A stretch of 64,000 nucleotides of DNA from Streptomyces sp. HUAS 15-9 (GTDB lineage: Bacteria > Actinomycetota > Actinomycetes > Streptomycetales > Streptomycetaceae), in assembly GCF_025642155.1 (NCBI RefSeq), contig NZ_CP106798.1:2294001-2358000 (forward strand), in the 5' to 3' direction. Shown here in pieces: positions 12,381-20,796 of this stretch; positions within the stretch are counted from its first letter, which is position 1, and each line of letters begins with the position of its first letter. Position numbers and translations under genes: made by a program. Under the pieces are notes generated by a model. That model was not told the DNA's origin, did no database searches, and worked only from the letters and a program-made list of their open reading frames with translations.

Positions 12381-13573
12381 ACACCTCCACCCAACCCCTC
12401 ACCGGCCTGCGCGTCCTCGATCTCGCCACGCTCTTCGCCGGCCCCCTCTCCGCCACCCTGCTCGGTGACTTCGGCGCCGAGGTGATCAAGGTCGAGCATC
12501 CCGCCAAGCCCGACCCCTGCCGGGGCCACGGTCCCTCGAAGCAGGGCGTCGGCCTGTGGTGGAAGCTGCTCGGCCGCAACAAGCGCACCATCACCCTCGA
12601 CCTGTCCAGGCCCGGCGGCCGCGCCACCCTGCTGCGCCTGGCCGCCACCGCCGACGTGATCGTCGAGAACTTCCGCCCCGGCACCCTGGAGAAGTGGGAG
12701 CTGGGCTGGGCGGAGCTGTCGGCCGCCAACCCGCGGCTGATCCTCGCCCGGGTCACCGCCTTCGGCCAGTTCGGCCCCTACGCGCACCGCCCCGGCTTCG
12801 GGACCCTGGCCGAGGCGATGAGCGGCTTCGCCGCGATCACCGGCGAGCCGGACGCACCCCCGACGCTCCCGCCCTTCGGCCTCGCCGACTCCATCGCGGG
12901 CCTGGCCACGGCGTACGCGGTGATGACCGCGCTCGCGGCCCGGGACCGCACCGGCGAGGGCCAGGTCGTCGACATGGCGATCATCGAGCCGATCCTGACC
13001 GTGCTCGGACCGCAGCCCGTCTGGTACGACCAGCTGGGCCACGTCCAGCCGCGCACCGGCAACCGCTCCCAGAACAACGCCCCGCGCAACACCTACCGCA
13101 CGGCGGACGGCACCTGGGTCGCGGTCTCGACGTCCGCCCAGTCGATCGCCGAGCGCGTGATGCACCTGGTCGGCCGTCCGGAGCTGATCGACGAGCCGTG
13201 GTTCGCGACGGGCGCCGAACGGGCCGCGCACGCAGACGTGCTCGACCAGGCGGTCGGCGCCTGGATCGCCCGCCGCACCCGGGACGAGGTCCTGGCGGCC
13301 TTCGAGAAGGCGGAGGCCGCCGCGGCGCCGATCCAGGACGTACGGGACGTGATGGCCGACCCGCAGTACCAGGCCCTGGAGACCATCACCGCCGTCGACG
13401 ACCCGGAGCTGGGCCTCCTGCGCATGCAGAACGTCCTCTTCCGGCTCTCCGCCACCCCCGGCGCGATCCGCTGGGCGGGCCGCCCGCACGGCGCGGACAC
13501 CGAGGCGGTCCTGACCGAGCTGGGCCTCACCCCGGCGGAGCTCGGTGCCCTGCGCGCGGAGGGCGCCCTGTGA
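12377..13573 (+). CDS. CaiB/BaiF class III CoA-transferase
   Basis: A 398-residue family III CoA-transferase. These enzymes move CoA from a donor acyl-CoA to a carboxylic acid through an aspartyl-CoA intermediate. The N-terminal GLRVLDLATLFAGPLSATLLGDFGAEVIKVE-type segment, the GRNKRTITLDL stretch and the NAPRNTYRTADGTWVAVS stretch are typical. The ATG at 12377 overlaps the kinase stop (ATGA), and the stop overlaps the following GTG. The pair with a CitE-like lyase recalls succinyl-CoA:citramalate CoA-transferase and citramalyl-CoA lyase systems, but the acid used here is unknown. Confidence 0.88.
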   Translation: MNTSTQPLTGLRVLDLATLFAGPLSATLLGDFGAEVIKVEHPAKPDPCRGHGPSKQGVGLWWKLLGRNKRTITLDLSRPGGRATLLRLAATADVIVENFRPGTLEKWELGWAELSAANPRLILARVTAFGQFGPYAHRPGFGTLAEAMSGFAAITGEPDAPPTLPPFGLADSIAGLATAYAVMTALAARDRTGEGQVVDMAIIEPILTVLGPQPVWYDQLGHVQPRTGNRSQNNAPRNTYRTADGTWVAVSTSAQSIAERVMHLVGRPELIDEPWFATGAERAAHADVLDQAVGAWIARRTRDEVLAAFEKAEAAAAPIQDVRDVMADPQYQALETITAVDDPELGLLRMQNVLFRLSATPGAIRWAGRPHGADTEAVLTELGLTPAELGALRAEGAL

Positions 13574-14382
13574 TCCCCTTCCCGCTCACCTGGCTGTACG
13601 TCCCCGGCGACCGTCCGCACGTCGTGGCCAAGGCGCTGGCCTGCGGCGCGGACGTGGTGGTGATCGACCTGGAGGACGCGGTCGCCCCGGACCGCAAGGC
13701 CTACGCCCGCGAGGCGACCGCCGACCTGCTGTCCGAACCCCGGCCGGTCCGGGTCCACGTCCGGGTCAACGCCCTGGAGGCGCCGTGGGCGGCCGCCGAT
13801 CTGCGCGCGGTGACCACGCTTCCGGGCGTGTCAGGGCTACGGCTCCCGAAGGTGACGTACGCCGAGGAGGTGGTGCGGGTCGCGGAGGGCACCGGGCTCC
13901 CCGTCTACGCCCTCCTGGAGACGGCCCTGGGCATCGAGCACGCCTATGCGATCGCCTCCGCCCACCCGTCCCTGCGGGGCGTCTCCCTCGGCGAGGCGGA
14001 TCTGCGGGCCGACCTGGGCGTACGCGAGGACGCGGGTCTTGACTGGTGCCGTTCCCGGGTCGTGGTCGCGGCGCGGGCGGCGGGGCTGGCCCCGCCGCCC
14101 CAGTCGGTGCACCCCGACATCCGCGATCTGGATGGACTGGCCGCCTCCTGCGCCCACGGCCGCTCCCTGGGCTTCCTCGGCCGGGCCGCCATCCACCCCC
14201 GTCAGCTCCCGGTCATCGAGCGGGCCTACCTGCCCACGGAGGAGGAGATCGAACAGGCCGAGACGATCGTCAAGGCCGCGACGGAGGAGCAGGGGGCCCT
14301 GGCGCTGCCGGACGGCAGATTCGTCGACGCGGCGGTGGTGGCCGCGGCGCAGCGCACGCTGTCGCTGGTCCGCAGGCCCTGA
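13570..14382 (+). CDS. HpcH/HpaI (CitE-like) aldolase/CoA-ester lyase
   Basis: A 270-residue TIM-barrel protein of the HpcH/HpaI-CitE family, which cleaves beta-hydroxyacyl-CoA esters such as citryl-, malyl- or citramalyl-CoA in a Mg2+-dependent way. VVVIDLEDAVAPDRKAYARE, ALLETALGIEHAYAIA and the metal-site region SLGEADLRADLGV are visible, and the C-terminal GFLGRAAIHPRQLPVI matches the family. The GTG start at 13570 overlaps the CoA-transferase stop (GTGA). It is last in the operon and is followed by a strong terminator. With the transferase it could activate and split a hydroxy-dicarboxylic acid. Confidence 0.87.
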   Translation: MIPFPLTWLYVPGDRPHVVAKALACGADVVVIDLEDAVAPDRKAYAREATADLLSEPRPVRVHVRVNALEAPWAAADLRAVTTLPGVSGLRLPKVTYAEEVVRVAEGTGLPVYALLETALGIEHAYAIASAHPSLRGVSLGEADLRADLGVREDAGLDWCRSRVVVAARAAGLAPPPQSVHPDIRDLDGLAASCAHGRSLGFLGRAAIHPRQLPVIERAYLPTEEEIEQAETIVKAATEEQGALALPDGRFVDAAVVAAAQRTLSLVRRP

Positions 14383-14422
14383 GACCCGACCTGAGACGCG
14401 ACCGCAGACCCGGCCTCAGACG

Positions 14423-14460
14423 CGACGAGGGCGCCCGGACCGATCCGGGCGCCCTCGTCG
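14423..14460. terminator. Strong bidirectional terminator
   Basis: A perfect 17-bp stem with a CCGA loop, arms 14423-14439 and 14444-14460 (CGACGAGGGCGCCCGGA and its complement). It lies between the convergent CitE-like and lgt genes and can end both transcripts. Confidence 0.85.
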
Positions 14461-14502
14461 TCGTGCGTCGTCGTACGGCTGGTCGTGCGTCGTCGTACGG
14501 CC
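14461..14502. repeat. Two 22-bp direct repeats
   Basis: TCGTGCGTCGTCGTACGGCT occurs at 14461-14480 and again, with one changed base, at 14483-14502, just beyond the terminator and next to the lgt stop. No function is evident. Confidence 0.8.
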
Positions 14503-14509
14503 GAAGGTG

Positions 14510-15502
14510 TCAGCTCTTCTTCGACGCCGACTCGGCCTCGGCTTCCGAATCCCCGGTTGCCGCATCCTCGGCGGACCCGGTGGCGTCCGCCTCGGTCGCC
14601 GCCTCCACCCCGGCCTCGGCCTCCGGCTTGTCCGCGGACTTGTCCTCGGGCTCCGCCGTACCGTCCGCCGCGGCCTCGCCCTCGGCGGCGCCGGGCTCGA
14701 CCACGAGCTCCCGTCCCGGCCGCTTCTTCGACGACACCACGATGTAGACCACCGCGAGCAGGAACACGATGATCGCGGTCCAGTCGTTGAGGCGGAGGCC
14801 CAGGATGTGGTGGGCGTCGTCGACGCGCATGTACTCGATCCAGCCGCGGCCCACGCAGTACGCGGCGACGTACAGGGCGAAGGCCCGGCCGTGGCCCAGC
14901 TGGAAGCGGCGGTCGGCCCAGATGACCAGCAGGGCTACGCCGACGCACCACAGGGACTCGTACAGGAACGTCGGGTGGTAGTAGCCCGGCACCCGGCCGC
15001 CCTCGGAGGAGGTGATGTGCAGCGCCCACGGAACATGCGTCTCGCGGCCGTACAGCTCCTGGTTGAACCAGTTGCCCCAGCGGCCGAGGGCCTGCGCCAG
15101 GGCGATGCCGGGGGCGATGGCGTCGGCGTAGGCGGGCAGCGGGATGCCCCGGCGTCGGCAGCCGATCCACGCGCCGACCGCGCCGAGGGCGATCGCGCCC
15201 CAGATACCGAGGCCGCCCTCCCACACCTTGAAGGCGTCCACCCAGTCACGGCCCTCGCTGAAGTACAGCTCGTAGTCCGTGATCACGTGGTAGAGACGGC
15301 CGCCGACCAGGCCGAAGGGCACGGCCCAGACCGCGATGTCGGCCACCGTGCCGGACCGGCCGCCGCGGGCGATCCAGCGCTTGTTGCCGAGCCAGACGGC
15401 TACGAAGACGCCGATGATGATGCAGAACGCGTAGCCGCGCAGCGGAATCGGGCCGAGGTACACGACCCCGCGCGACGGGCTGGGAATGTAGGCAAGTTCC
15501 AT
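14510..15502 (-). CDS. lgt: Prolipoprotein diacylglyceryl transferase
   Basis: Lgt transfers diacylglycerol from phosphatidylglycerol to the lipobox cysteine of prolipoproteins in the membrane, the step before LspA. The 330-residue protein begins MELAYIPSPSRGVVYLGPIP and has about seven hydrophobic helices. VGGRLYHVITD and the Lgt signature ALGRWGNWFNQELYG are present. The last 65 residues form an Ala/Glu-rich acidic cytoplasmic tail absent from short Lgt proteins and ending SKKS. It is a single-gene unit convergent with the glycohydrolase operon. Streptomycetes often have two Lgt copies, so another may lie elsewhere. Confidence 0.95.
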   Translation of the reverse strand: MELAYIPSPSRGVVYLGPIPLRGYAFCIIIGVFVAVWLGNKRWIARGGRSGTVADIAVWAVPFGLVGGRLYHVITDYELYFSEGRDWVDAFKVWEGGLGIWGAIALGAVGAWIGCRRRGIPLPAYADAIAPGIALAQALGRWGNWFNQELYGRETHVPWALHITSSEGGRVPGYYHPTFLYESLWCVGVALLVIWADRRFQLGHGRAFALYVAAYCVGRGWIEYMRVDDAHHILGLRLNDWTAIIVFLLAVVYIVVSSKKRPGRELVVEPGAAEGEAAADGTAEPEDKSADKPEAEAGVEAATEADATGSAEDAATGDSEAEAESASKKS

Positions 15503-15584
15503 GGCAAGGTCGACGCTACCGTGCCGGGCCCGGCACGCGGCGGGCAGCCCGGCTACGGGTCCATAACGGGGGCGTGAGAATCAC

Positions 15585-16361
15585 TTACCCCTGGTTGGCC
15601 GCCTCCACCATCTGCTTCAGCTTCTGCGGGGTCATCGTCCGGTCCTGGTAGATGTTCTTGCCGTCGAGCAGGACGGTCGGCGTGCCGCTGAAGTTGCCCG
15701 CCTTGAAGGCCGCGTGCGACTTGTCGACCCAGCTGTCGTGCTTGCCGTCGTTGACACAGGCCCGGAAGGCCGGGGTGTCGAGGCCCTGGACCTTGCCCGC
15801 CAGCTCGATCAGCCTGGCGTTGTCCGCGAAGGCGTCGTCCGTCTCCTTGGGCTGGTTCGCGTAGAGGACGTCGTGGTAGTCGCGGAACTTGCCGGCGTCC
15901 TGGGCGCAGGCCGCCGCGTTGGCAGCGCGCAGCGAGCCGGTGCCGCCGAGGTTGCCGTCGATCAGTCTGACCAGGTGGTACTCGACTCTGAGCTTGCCCG
16001 CGTCGGCGAGCTCGTGGAGTGTCGGGCGGTATGCCGCCTCGAAGGACTGGCAGGCCGGGCAGCGGAAGTCCTCCCACACCGTGAGCGTCGACTTGGCTCC
16101 GTCCTTGCCGACGGGGATCGCGAGGCTGTCCTTGCCCTGCGCGCCCGAGGGCACCACCACCGGGCCCGCGCTCTGGCTGCCCTTGTTCTTGCCGGCGTTC
16201 GCGGCGATCACGCCGATCACCGCCGCGAGGCCGAGGACACAGACGACGCTCGCGCCCACGATCAGCGCACGGCGGCGCTTCTCCGCGGCCTTCTGCTTCT
16301 CGCGCTCGACCGCAATCCGCTCCCGGGCGGTGCGCTTTCCGTCACGGTTCTTCTCGCTCAC
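15585..16361 (-). CDS. Membrane-anchored DsbA-like thioredoxin-fold protein, copy 1
   Basis: A 258-residue protein. Residues 1-32 are strongly basic (KNRDGKRTARERIAVEREK), residues 33-54 form one membrane helix, and a DsbA-like domain follows outside the membrane. The redox motif CPAC is at residues 101-104 in EDFRCPACQSFEAAYR, and SGTPTVLLDGK supplies the cis-proline loop. It probably acts in disulfide formation or reduction of secreted proteins. The GTG start at 16361 gives MSEKN. It lies between lgt and the trp genes but has its own terminator upstream. A clear paralogue lies at 47655-48470. Confidence 0.88.
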   Translation of the reverse strand: MSEKNRDGKRTARERIAVEREKQKAAEKRRRALIVGASVVCVLGLAAVIGVIAANAGKNKGSQSAGPVVVPSGAQGKDSLAIPVGKDGAKSTLTVWEDFRCPACQSFEAAYRPTLHELADAGKLRVEYHLVRLIDGNLGGTGSLRAANAAACAQDAGKFRDYHDVLYANQPKETDDAFADNARLIELAGKVQGLDTPAFRACVNDGKHDSWVDKSHAAFKAGNFSGTPTVLLDGKNIYQDRTMTPQKLKQMVEAANQG

Positions 16362-16374
16362 ACCCCCAGAACGA

Positions 16375-16403
16375 ACCGGGGAGGCGCAGCGCGCCTCCCC
16401 GGT
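16375..16403 (-). terminator. Hairpin terminator after trpA
   Basis: Arms ACCGGGGAGGCGC (16375-16387) and GCGCCTCCCCGGT (16391-16403) pair perfectly over 13 bases around an AGC loop. The hairpin lies about 60 bases after the trpA stop and before the DsbA-like gene. Confidence 0.8.
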
Positions 16404-16464
16404 CCCAGGTCCACCCGTTCGAGTGACCGAATATTCCGTTATGCCTGACGGTCAGGCCTGAGCG

Positions 16465-17283
16465 CTAAGCCTGTCCGCGCACGCCCTTGGCCAGCTCACC
16501 GACGAGCTCACGGACCGCCTCGAGACCGGCCGCGTCGTCCGGCGCGTCCAGCATCCGCTTCACGAAGGCCGAGCCGACGATCACCCCGTCGGCGAAACCG
16601 GCCACCTCGGCGGCCTGGGCGCGGTTGGAGACGCCGAGCCCGACGCAGACGGGCAGGCCGGTGCCGGCGGCCCGGGTGCGCTGCACGAGGTCCTGCGCCT
16701 GCGCGCCGACCGACTCACGGGTGCCGGTGACGCCCATCAGGGACGCGGCGTAGACGAAGCCGCTGCCCGCCGCGGTGATCTGGGCGAGCCGCTCGTCCTT
16801 GCTGCTGGGGGCGACCACGAAGACCGTCGCGAGCCCGTGCTTCTCAGCGTGTTCCCGCCACAGCGCCGACTCCTGGACCGGCAGGTCGGGCAGGATGCAG
16901 CCCGCCCCGCCCGCCTCGGCCAGCTCGGCGGTGAAGCGCTCGACGCCGTAGCGGTCGATGGGGTTCCAGTACGTCATCACGAGCACCGGCTTCCCGGTGG
17001 CCGCGTGGGCCTCGCGGACCGTGCGCATGACGTCCGCGATCTTCACACCGCCCCGCAGGGCGATGTCGTCGGCGGTCTGGATGACCGGACCGTCCAGGAC
17101 GGGGTCGCTGTGCGGCAGCCCGACCTCGACGACGTCGGCACCCCCGTCGAGGACGGCCTTGATCGCCTCGATGCCACCGTCCACGGACGGGAACCCGGCC
17201 GGGAGGTAGGCGATGAGCGCGGACCGCCCCTCGGCCTTCGCGGCCGCGAGGGTGTCGGTCAACAGGTGGATGTTCCCGCTCAC
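16465..17283 (-). CDS. trpA: Tryptophan synthase alpha chain
   Basis: TrpA splits indole-3-glycerol phosphate into indole and glyceraldehyde 3-phosphate and passes indole to TrpB. The 272-residue TIM barrel shows [15 protein letters not shown] and [17 protein letters not shown], with the catalytic glutamate in VEVGLP, then [11 protein letters not shown] and [13 protein letters not shown]. The GTG start overlaps the trpB stop (GTGA), which is translational coupling for a 1:1 complex. It is the last gene of the trpC-trpM-trpB-trpA unit. Confidence 0.97.
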   Translation of the reverse strand: MSGNIHLLTDTLAAAKAEGRSALIAYLPAGFPSVDGGIEAIKAVLDGGADVVEVGLPHSDPVLDGPVIQTADDIALRGGVKIADVMRTVREAHAATGKPVLVMTYWNPIDRYGVERFTAELAEAGGAGCILPDLPVQESALWREHAEKHGLATVFVVAPSSKDERLAQITAAGSGFVYAASLMGVTGTRESVGAQAQDLVQRTRAAGTGLPVCVGLGVSNRAQAAEVAGFADGVIVGSAFVKRMLDAPDDAAGLEAVRELVGELAKGVRGQA

Positions 17284-18572
17284 TTGGCGTCCCCCTCGAT
17301 CTCGGCGGTGTCGCTGTCGGCGTCGGCGGCGACCTCGGCGTCCACGCCGCTGTCGTACAGACCGAAGTAGCGGGCGGCCGTGTCCATGTCCTTGTCGCCG
17401 CGGCCGGACAGGTTGATCACGATCAGCCCGTCCTTGCCCAGTTCCTTGCCGACCTCAAGGGCACCGGCGAGGGCGTGGGCGCTCTCGATGGCCGGGATGA
17501 TGCCCTCCGTGCGCGACAGCAGGCGCAGAGCCTGCATGGCCGCGTCGTCGGTGACCGCGCGGTACTCGCCGCGGCCGCTGTCCTTGAGGTAGGAGTGCTC
17601 GGGCCCGATGCCCGGGTAGTCCAGACCGGCCGAGATCGAGTACGGCTCGGTGATCTGGCCCTCCTCGTCCTGCAGGACGTAGGACCGGGAGCCGTGCAGG
17701 ATGCCGGGCTCGCCCGCGGTGAGGGTCGCCGCGTGCTCGCCGGTCTCGACGCCGTGCCCGGCGGGCTCGCAGCCGATCAGGCGGACGGAGGTGTCCGGGA
17801 TGAAGGCGTGGAAGAGGCCGATGGCGTTGGAGCCGCCGCCGACACAGGCGACGGCGGCGTCGGGCAGGCGCCCGGCGCGCTCCAGGAGCTGACGGCGGGC
17901 CTCCACACCGATCACCCGGTGGAAGTCGCGGACCATGGCCGGGAAGGGGTGCGGACCGGCGACGGTGCCGAAGAGGTAGTGGGTGTGGTCGACGTTGGCG
18001 ACCCAGTCCCGGAAGGCCTCGTTGATGGCGTCCTTCAGGGTGCGGCTGCCGGACTTCACGGCGACGACCTCGGCACCGAGCATGCGCATGCGGGCCACGT
18101 TGAGTGCCTGGCGCCGGGTGTCGATCTCGCCCATGTAGACGGTGCATTCGAGGCCGAACAGCGCGCAGGCGGTGGCGGTGGCGACGCCGTGCTGGCCGGC
18201 GCCCGTCTCCGCGATGACGCGCGTCTTGCCCATGCGCTTGGTGAGCAGGGCCTGGCCGAGCACGTTGTTGATCTTGTGGGACCCGGTGTGGTTGAGATCC
18301 TCACGCTTGAGGAACACCCGGGCGCCACCGGCGTGTTCGGCGAACCGCGGCACCTCGGTGAGGGCGCTGGGCCGGCCGGTGTAGTTGACGAGCAGGTCGT
18401 CGAGCTCGCGGGCGAACTCGGGGTCGGCCTTCGCCTTGTCGTACTCGACGGCGACCTCGTCTACGGCGGCGACGAGCGCCTCCGGGATGAACTTGCCACC
18501 GTATGCGCCGAAGTAGCCTTCGGCGCTGGGGACTTGACCCTCGGGGTCGGGGATGAAGAACTCGCTGGGCAT
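17280..18572 (-). CDS. trpB: Tryptophan synthase beta chain
   Basis: TrpB condenses indole with serine to tryptophan using pyridoxal phosphate. The 430-residue protein has the PLP lysine at about residue 100 in [14 protein letters not shown], the [19 protein letters not shown] loop and a [13 protein letters not shown] phosphate-binding loop. The C-terminal tail of about 25 residues is acidic ([15 protein letters not shown]), longer than in E. coli. The ATG at 18572 follows trpM by about 130 bases that contain a Streptomyces-type repeat, so trpB may be partly uncoupled from trpC. Confidence 0.97.
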   Translation of the reverse strand: MPSEFFIPDPEGQVPSAEGYFGAYGGKFIPEALVAAVDEVAVEYDKAKADPEFARELDDLLVNYTGRPSALTEVPRFAEHAGGARVFLKREDLNHTGSHKINNVLGQALLTKRMGKTRVIAETGAGQHGVATATACALFGLECTVYMGEIDTRRQALNVARMRMLGAEVVAVKSGSRTLKDAINEAFRDWVANVDHTHYLFGTVAGPHPFPAMVRDFHRVIGVEARRQLLERAGRLPDAAVACVGGGSNAIGLFHAFIPDTSVRLIGCEPAGHGVETGEHAATLTAGEPGILHGSRSYVLQDEEGQITEPYSISAGLDYPGIGPEHSYLKDSGRGEYRAVTDDAAMQALRLLSRTEGIIPAIESAHALAGALEVGKELGKDGLIVINLSGRGDKDMDTAARYFGLYDSGVDAEVAADADSDTAEIEGDAK

Positions 18573-18666
18573 GCGGAAACCTCACGGTGAGTCTGGGTAC
18601 GTGAACCAATCGCCGTGGGGGCGGGGATGATCAGTCGGCCGCGAGCCGTGTGTGGCCGGTCGCGCT

Positions 18667-18706
18667 CACGCGGCGGAGCCGCATATCGGGCACTGCCCCG
18701 CGCCCC
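18667..18706. repeat. Streptomyces-type intergenic repeat between trpM and trpB
   Basis: CACGCGGCGGAGCCGC (small hairpin GCGGC-GGA-GCCGC) followed by TGCCCCGCGCCCCT resembles, from memory, a motif common in Streptomyces intergenic regions. It lies directly downstream of the trpM stop. Confidence 0.45.
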
Positions 18707-18880
18707 TCAGGTCGGCCGCTGCCATCGCATGCCGTTGACCTGCCCGGGTTCATCTCCGATCACGTACCGCACCCTGCGGCCGTGCACCCTTCTCGCGGGC
18801 GCGCGGCAGCCTCGGGGACGGCAGCCGCGCGCCAGGCGGGCGTACCGATCCGTGGCGGTCGCGGGAGTCGGAGGTGTCAT
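18707..18880 (-). CDS. trpM: Tryptophan biosynthesis modulator TrpM
   Basis: A 57-residue, Arg-rich protein between trpC and trpB, starting MTPPTPATATDRYARLARG and ending QVNGMRWQRPT. Its position and the RGCRAPARRVHGRRVRYVIG core match the small trpX/trpM product of streptomycete trp operons, reported in S. coelicolor to modulate tryptophan synthesis and differentiation. The ATG at 18880 is 21 bases after the trpC stop; an in-frame TTG 9 bases upstream is possible. The biochemical mechanism is not deducible from the sequence. Confidence 0.8.
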   Translation of the reverse strand: MTPPTPATATDRYARLARGCRPRGCRAPARRVHGRRVRYVIGDEPGQVNGMRWQRPT

Positions 18881-18900
18881 CGGGAGCAACCCTACCGGTG

Positions 18901-19710
18901 TCAGCCCCGGCCGTGCCGCAGTGCGGGGTGTTCGCCCGCGGCGACCAGGTCGGCCACCGCCGCCTTCGGGTCGCGCCCGGTGACGAGGGACTCGCCGACC
19001 AGCACCGCGTCGGCGCCCGCGTTGGCGTAGGCGATCAGGTCGTGCGGGCCGCGGACACCGGACTCGGCGACCTTGACGATGCCGTCCGGGATCTCCGGCG
19101 CGACCCGCTCGAAGGTGCCGCGGTCGACCTCCAGCGTCTTCAGGTTGCGGGCGTTGACGCCGATCACCTTGGCGCCCGCGTCCACCGCGCGTTCGACCTC
19201 GTCCTCGTCGTGCACCTCGACGAGGGGGGTGAGGCCGATGGAGACGGCACGCTCGATCAGCGACTCGAGGGCCGGCTGGTCGAGGGCCGCGACGATCAGC
19301 AGCGCGAGGTCGGCACCGTACGCGCGGGCCTCCCACAGCTGGTACGACGTGACGATGAAGTCCTTGCGCAGGACCGGGATGTCCACGCGGGCGCGGACGG
19401 CCTCCAGGTCTGCCAGCGAGCCGCCGAAGCGGCGCTGCTCGGTCAGGACCGAGATGACGGCCGCACCGCCTGCCTCGTAGTCCGCGGCGAGCCCGGCCGG
19501 ATCGGCGATCGCGGCCAGCGCGCCCTTGGACGGGCTGGAGCGCTTGACCTCGCAGATCACCTTGACGCCTTCGCCGCGCAGCGCGGCGACGCCGTCCTTG
19601 GCCGCGGGCGCCTTCGCCGCGCGCTCCTTGAGCTCGTCGAGGCTGACGCGCGCCTGCCGCTCCGCGAGGTCGGCACGGACTCCGTCGATGATCTCGTCGA
19701 GCACACTCAC
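18901..19710 (-). CDS. trpC: Indole-3-glycerol phosphate synthase
   Basis: TrpC cyclises carboxyphenylamino-deoxyribulose phosphate to indole-3-glycerol phosphate. The 269-residue TIM barrel shows [16 protein letters not shown] (catalytic lysine and substrate-binding site), [52 protein letters not shown] and [12 protein letters not shown]. The GTG at 19710, giving [17 protein letters not shown], has AAGGGGG eight bases upstream. In-frame starts further upstream would add unsupported residues. It heads the trpC-trpM-trpB-trpA unit. Confidence 0.96.
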   Translation of the reverse strand: MSVLDEIIDGVRADLAERQARVSLDELKERAAKAPAAKDGVAALRGEGVKVICEVKRSSPSKGALAAIADPAGLAADYEAGGAAVISVLTEQRRFGGSLADLEAVRARVDIPVLRKDFIVTSYQLWEARAYGADLALLIVAALDQPALESLIERAVSIGLTPLVEVHDEDEVERAVDAGAKVIGVNARNLKTLEVDRGTFERVAPEIPDGIVKVAESGVRGPHDLIAYANAGADAVLVGESLVTGRDPKAAVADLVAAGEHPALRHGRG

Positions 19711-19831
19711 GCGAGCGGCCCCCTTCCGAACGATCGAAAAACCCATGGTCACTGCGATGGTATCCGGAGGACGGCGCAGGCCTCGCATCCGGAGGAGGTG
19801 CGGTCCCACTACCTGGACATTCGCCGGTCGA

Positions 19832-20293
19832 TCAAGGATGGAGCCAGCCACCGAAGGGCAGGTTCCGGACAATGGTGAACACCAGGATCAGCGCCCCCAG
19901 GCCCCACAGCTGTACCGGCCCGGGATCGAACCGCAGCGGCCGTCCGCGTACCGCGTGGACGACCCAGGCGGTCCACAGAACCGCGAAGCCCGCATAGGCG
20001 GCCACGGCCATCGCGTTGTCCTGGAGCGCGGTGAGGAAGTCCCCGTGCACAAAGGCGTGGGCGCTGCGCAGACCGCCGCAGCCGGGGCAGTAGACACCCG
20101 TGTAGCGCAGCAGCGGGCACACCGGGTAGTGGCCTGGTTCGTTGGGGTCGACGGTGCCGACGTAGGCGAAGGCCCCGACGACGGCCGCGAGGATCCCGGC
20201 GGGGACGGCCAGCCGTCCCGGCAGGGCGGCGGGCGGCCCGGTCCGCCGGTCGGTCCCCGGGGCGCTGTGGCTGTCGGCGTTCACGCCTTGCAT
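19832..20293 (-). CDS. DUF2752 family membrane protein
   Basis: A 153-residue small membrane protein with three to four hydrophobic segments. The DUF2752 signature is clear: [20 protein letters not shown] followed by [15 protein letters not shown]. The CPxCGG-like knuckle may bind metal or form a disulfide, but no function is established. It lies between trpC and the trpE-side genes on the same strand, after a strong terminator, so it is probably a separate unit. The start could be the ATG at 20293 or a GTG at 20305; ribosome binding sites are weak for both. Confidence 0.8.
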   Translation of the reverse strand: MQGVNADSHSAPGTDRRTGPPAALPGRLAVPAGILAAVVGAFAYVGTVDPNEPGHYPVCPLLRYTGVYCPGCGGLRSAHAFVHGDFLTALQDNAMAVAAYAGFAVLWTAWVVHAVRGRPLRFDPGPVQLWGLGALILVFTIVRNLPFGGWLHP

Positions 20294-20320
20294 TGTGCCG
20301 CGCACGGGGCCGCACGCGCG

Positions 20321-20361
20321 CGAGGGGCGGTCCGCACCTCGTCGGTGCGGACCGCCCCTCG
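20321..20361 (-). terminator. Terminator of the hisI-trpE transcription unit
   Basis: A perfect 17-bp stem, arms CGAGGGGCGGTCCGCAC (20321-20337) and its complement (20345-20361), with a 7-base loop. It begins about 15 bases after the HGxxPAAW gene stop. Confidence 0.85.
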
Positions 20362-20376
20362 GCCAGGAACTGTCGG

Positions 20377-20640
20377 TCAGCCCTCGACGCCGGCCGGCTC
20401 GGGCGTCACCGCGGCCCGGGGCTGCGGCTGGGGCACCGCGTGGACATTCTTCGGCTGGCCGAGGCCCATGGAGCGCATGACGCCGCCGACGACAGGGCTG
20501 AGCGCCACCATCGCCATACCGGCCCAGAAGCCCAGCGGCTGGGCCATCACCATGAACGCGCCCGCGACGCAGAACCCGAAGAAGGCGATCGTGACACCGG
20601 TCCAGGCGGCCGGGGTGTGTCCGTGGCTGCTGCCCGCCAT
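20377..20640 (-). CDS. HGxxPAAW family small membrane protein
   Basis: An 87-residue protein whose N terminus, MAGSSHGHTPAAWTGVTIAF, carries the HGxxPAAW motif that names this actinobacterial family. Two hydrophobic helices follow (about residues 14-34 and 38-60), then a Pro-rich tail (HAVPQPQPRAAVTPEPAG). The ATG at 20640 has GAGGAG six bases upstream, which settles the start. Function is unknown. It is usually found near trp genes in actinobacteria, as here. Confidence 0.85.
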   Translation of the reverse strand: MAGSSHGHTPAAWTGVTIAFFGFCVAGAFMVMAQPLGFWAGMAMVALSPVVGGVMRSMGLGQPKNVHAVPQPQPRAAVTPEPAGVEG

Positions 20641-20796
20641 TGCTTGCTCCTCGTTGCTGGTTGCGTGCTCGTTTACTTGGTGCGTGTGAGCCGGACGCTC
20701 ACGGTCCATTGTCCCGTACGCGGGTGGCCGCCGTGAGGTCGGGTGGCGTCTGTTTCGCCACATCCGGGCGGGGGTCCCGCGACCGGCGGCCGGCGG

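Noticed and set aside
14461..14502. Short direct repeats as a CRISPR or attachment site
   Set aside because: Only two copies without spacers, no cas or integrase gene, and the sequence is of simple composition.
15520..15537. Perfect palindrome CGTGCCGGGCCCGGCACG upstream of lgt as an operator
   Set aside because: GC-only palindromes are frequent here and there is no loop or matching second site; too weak to list.
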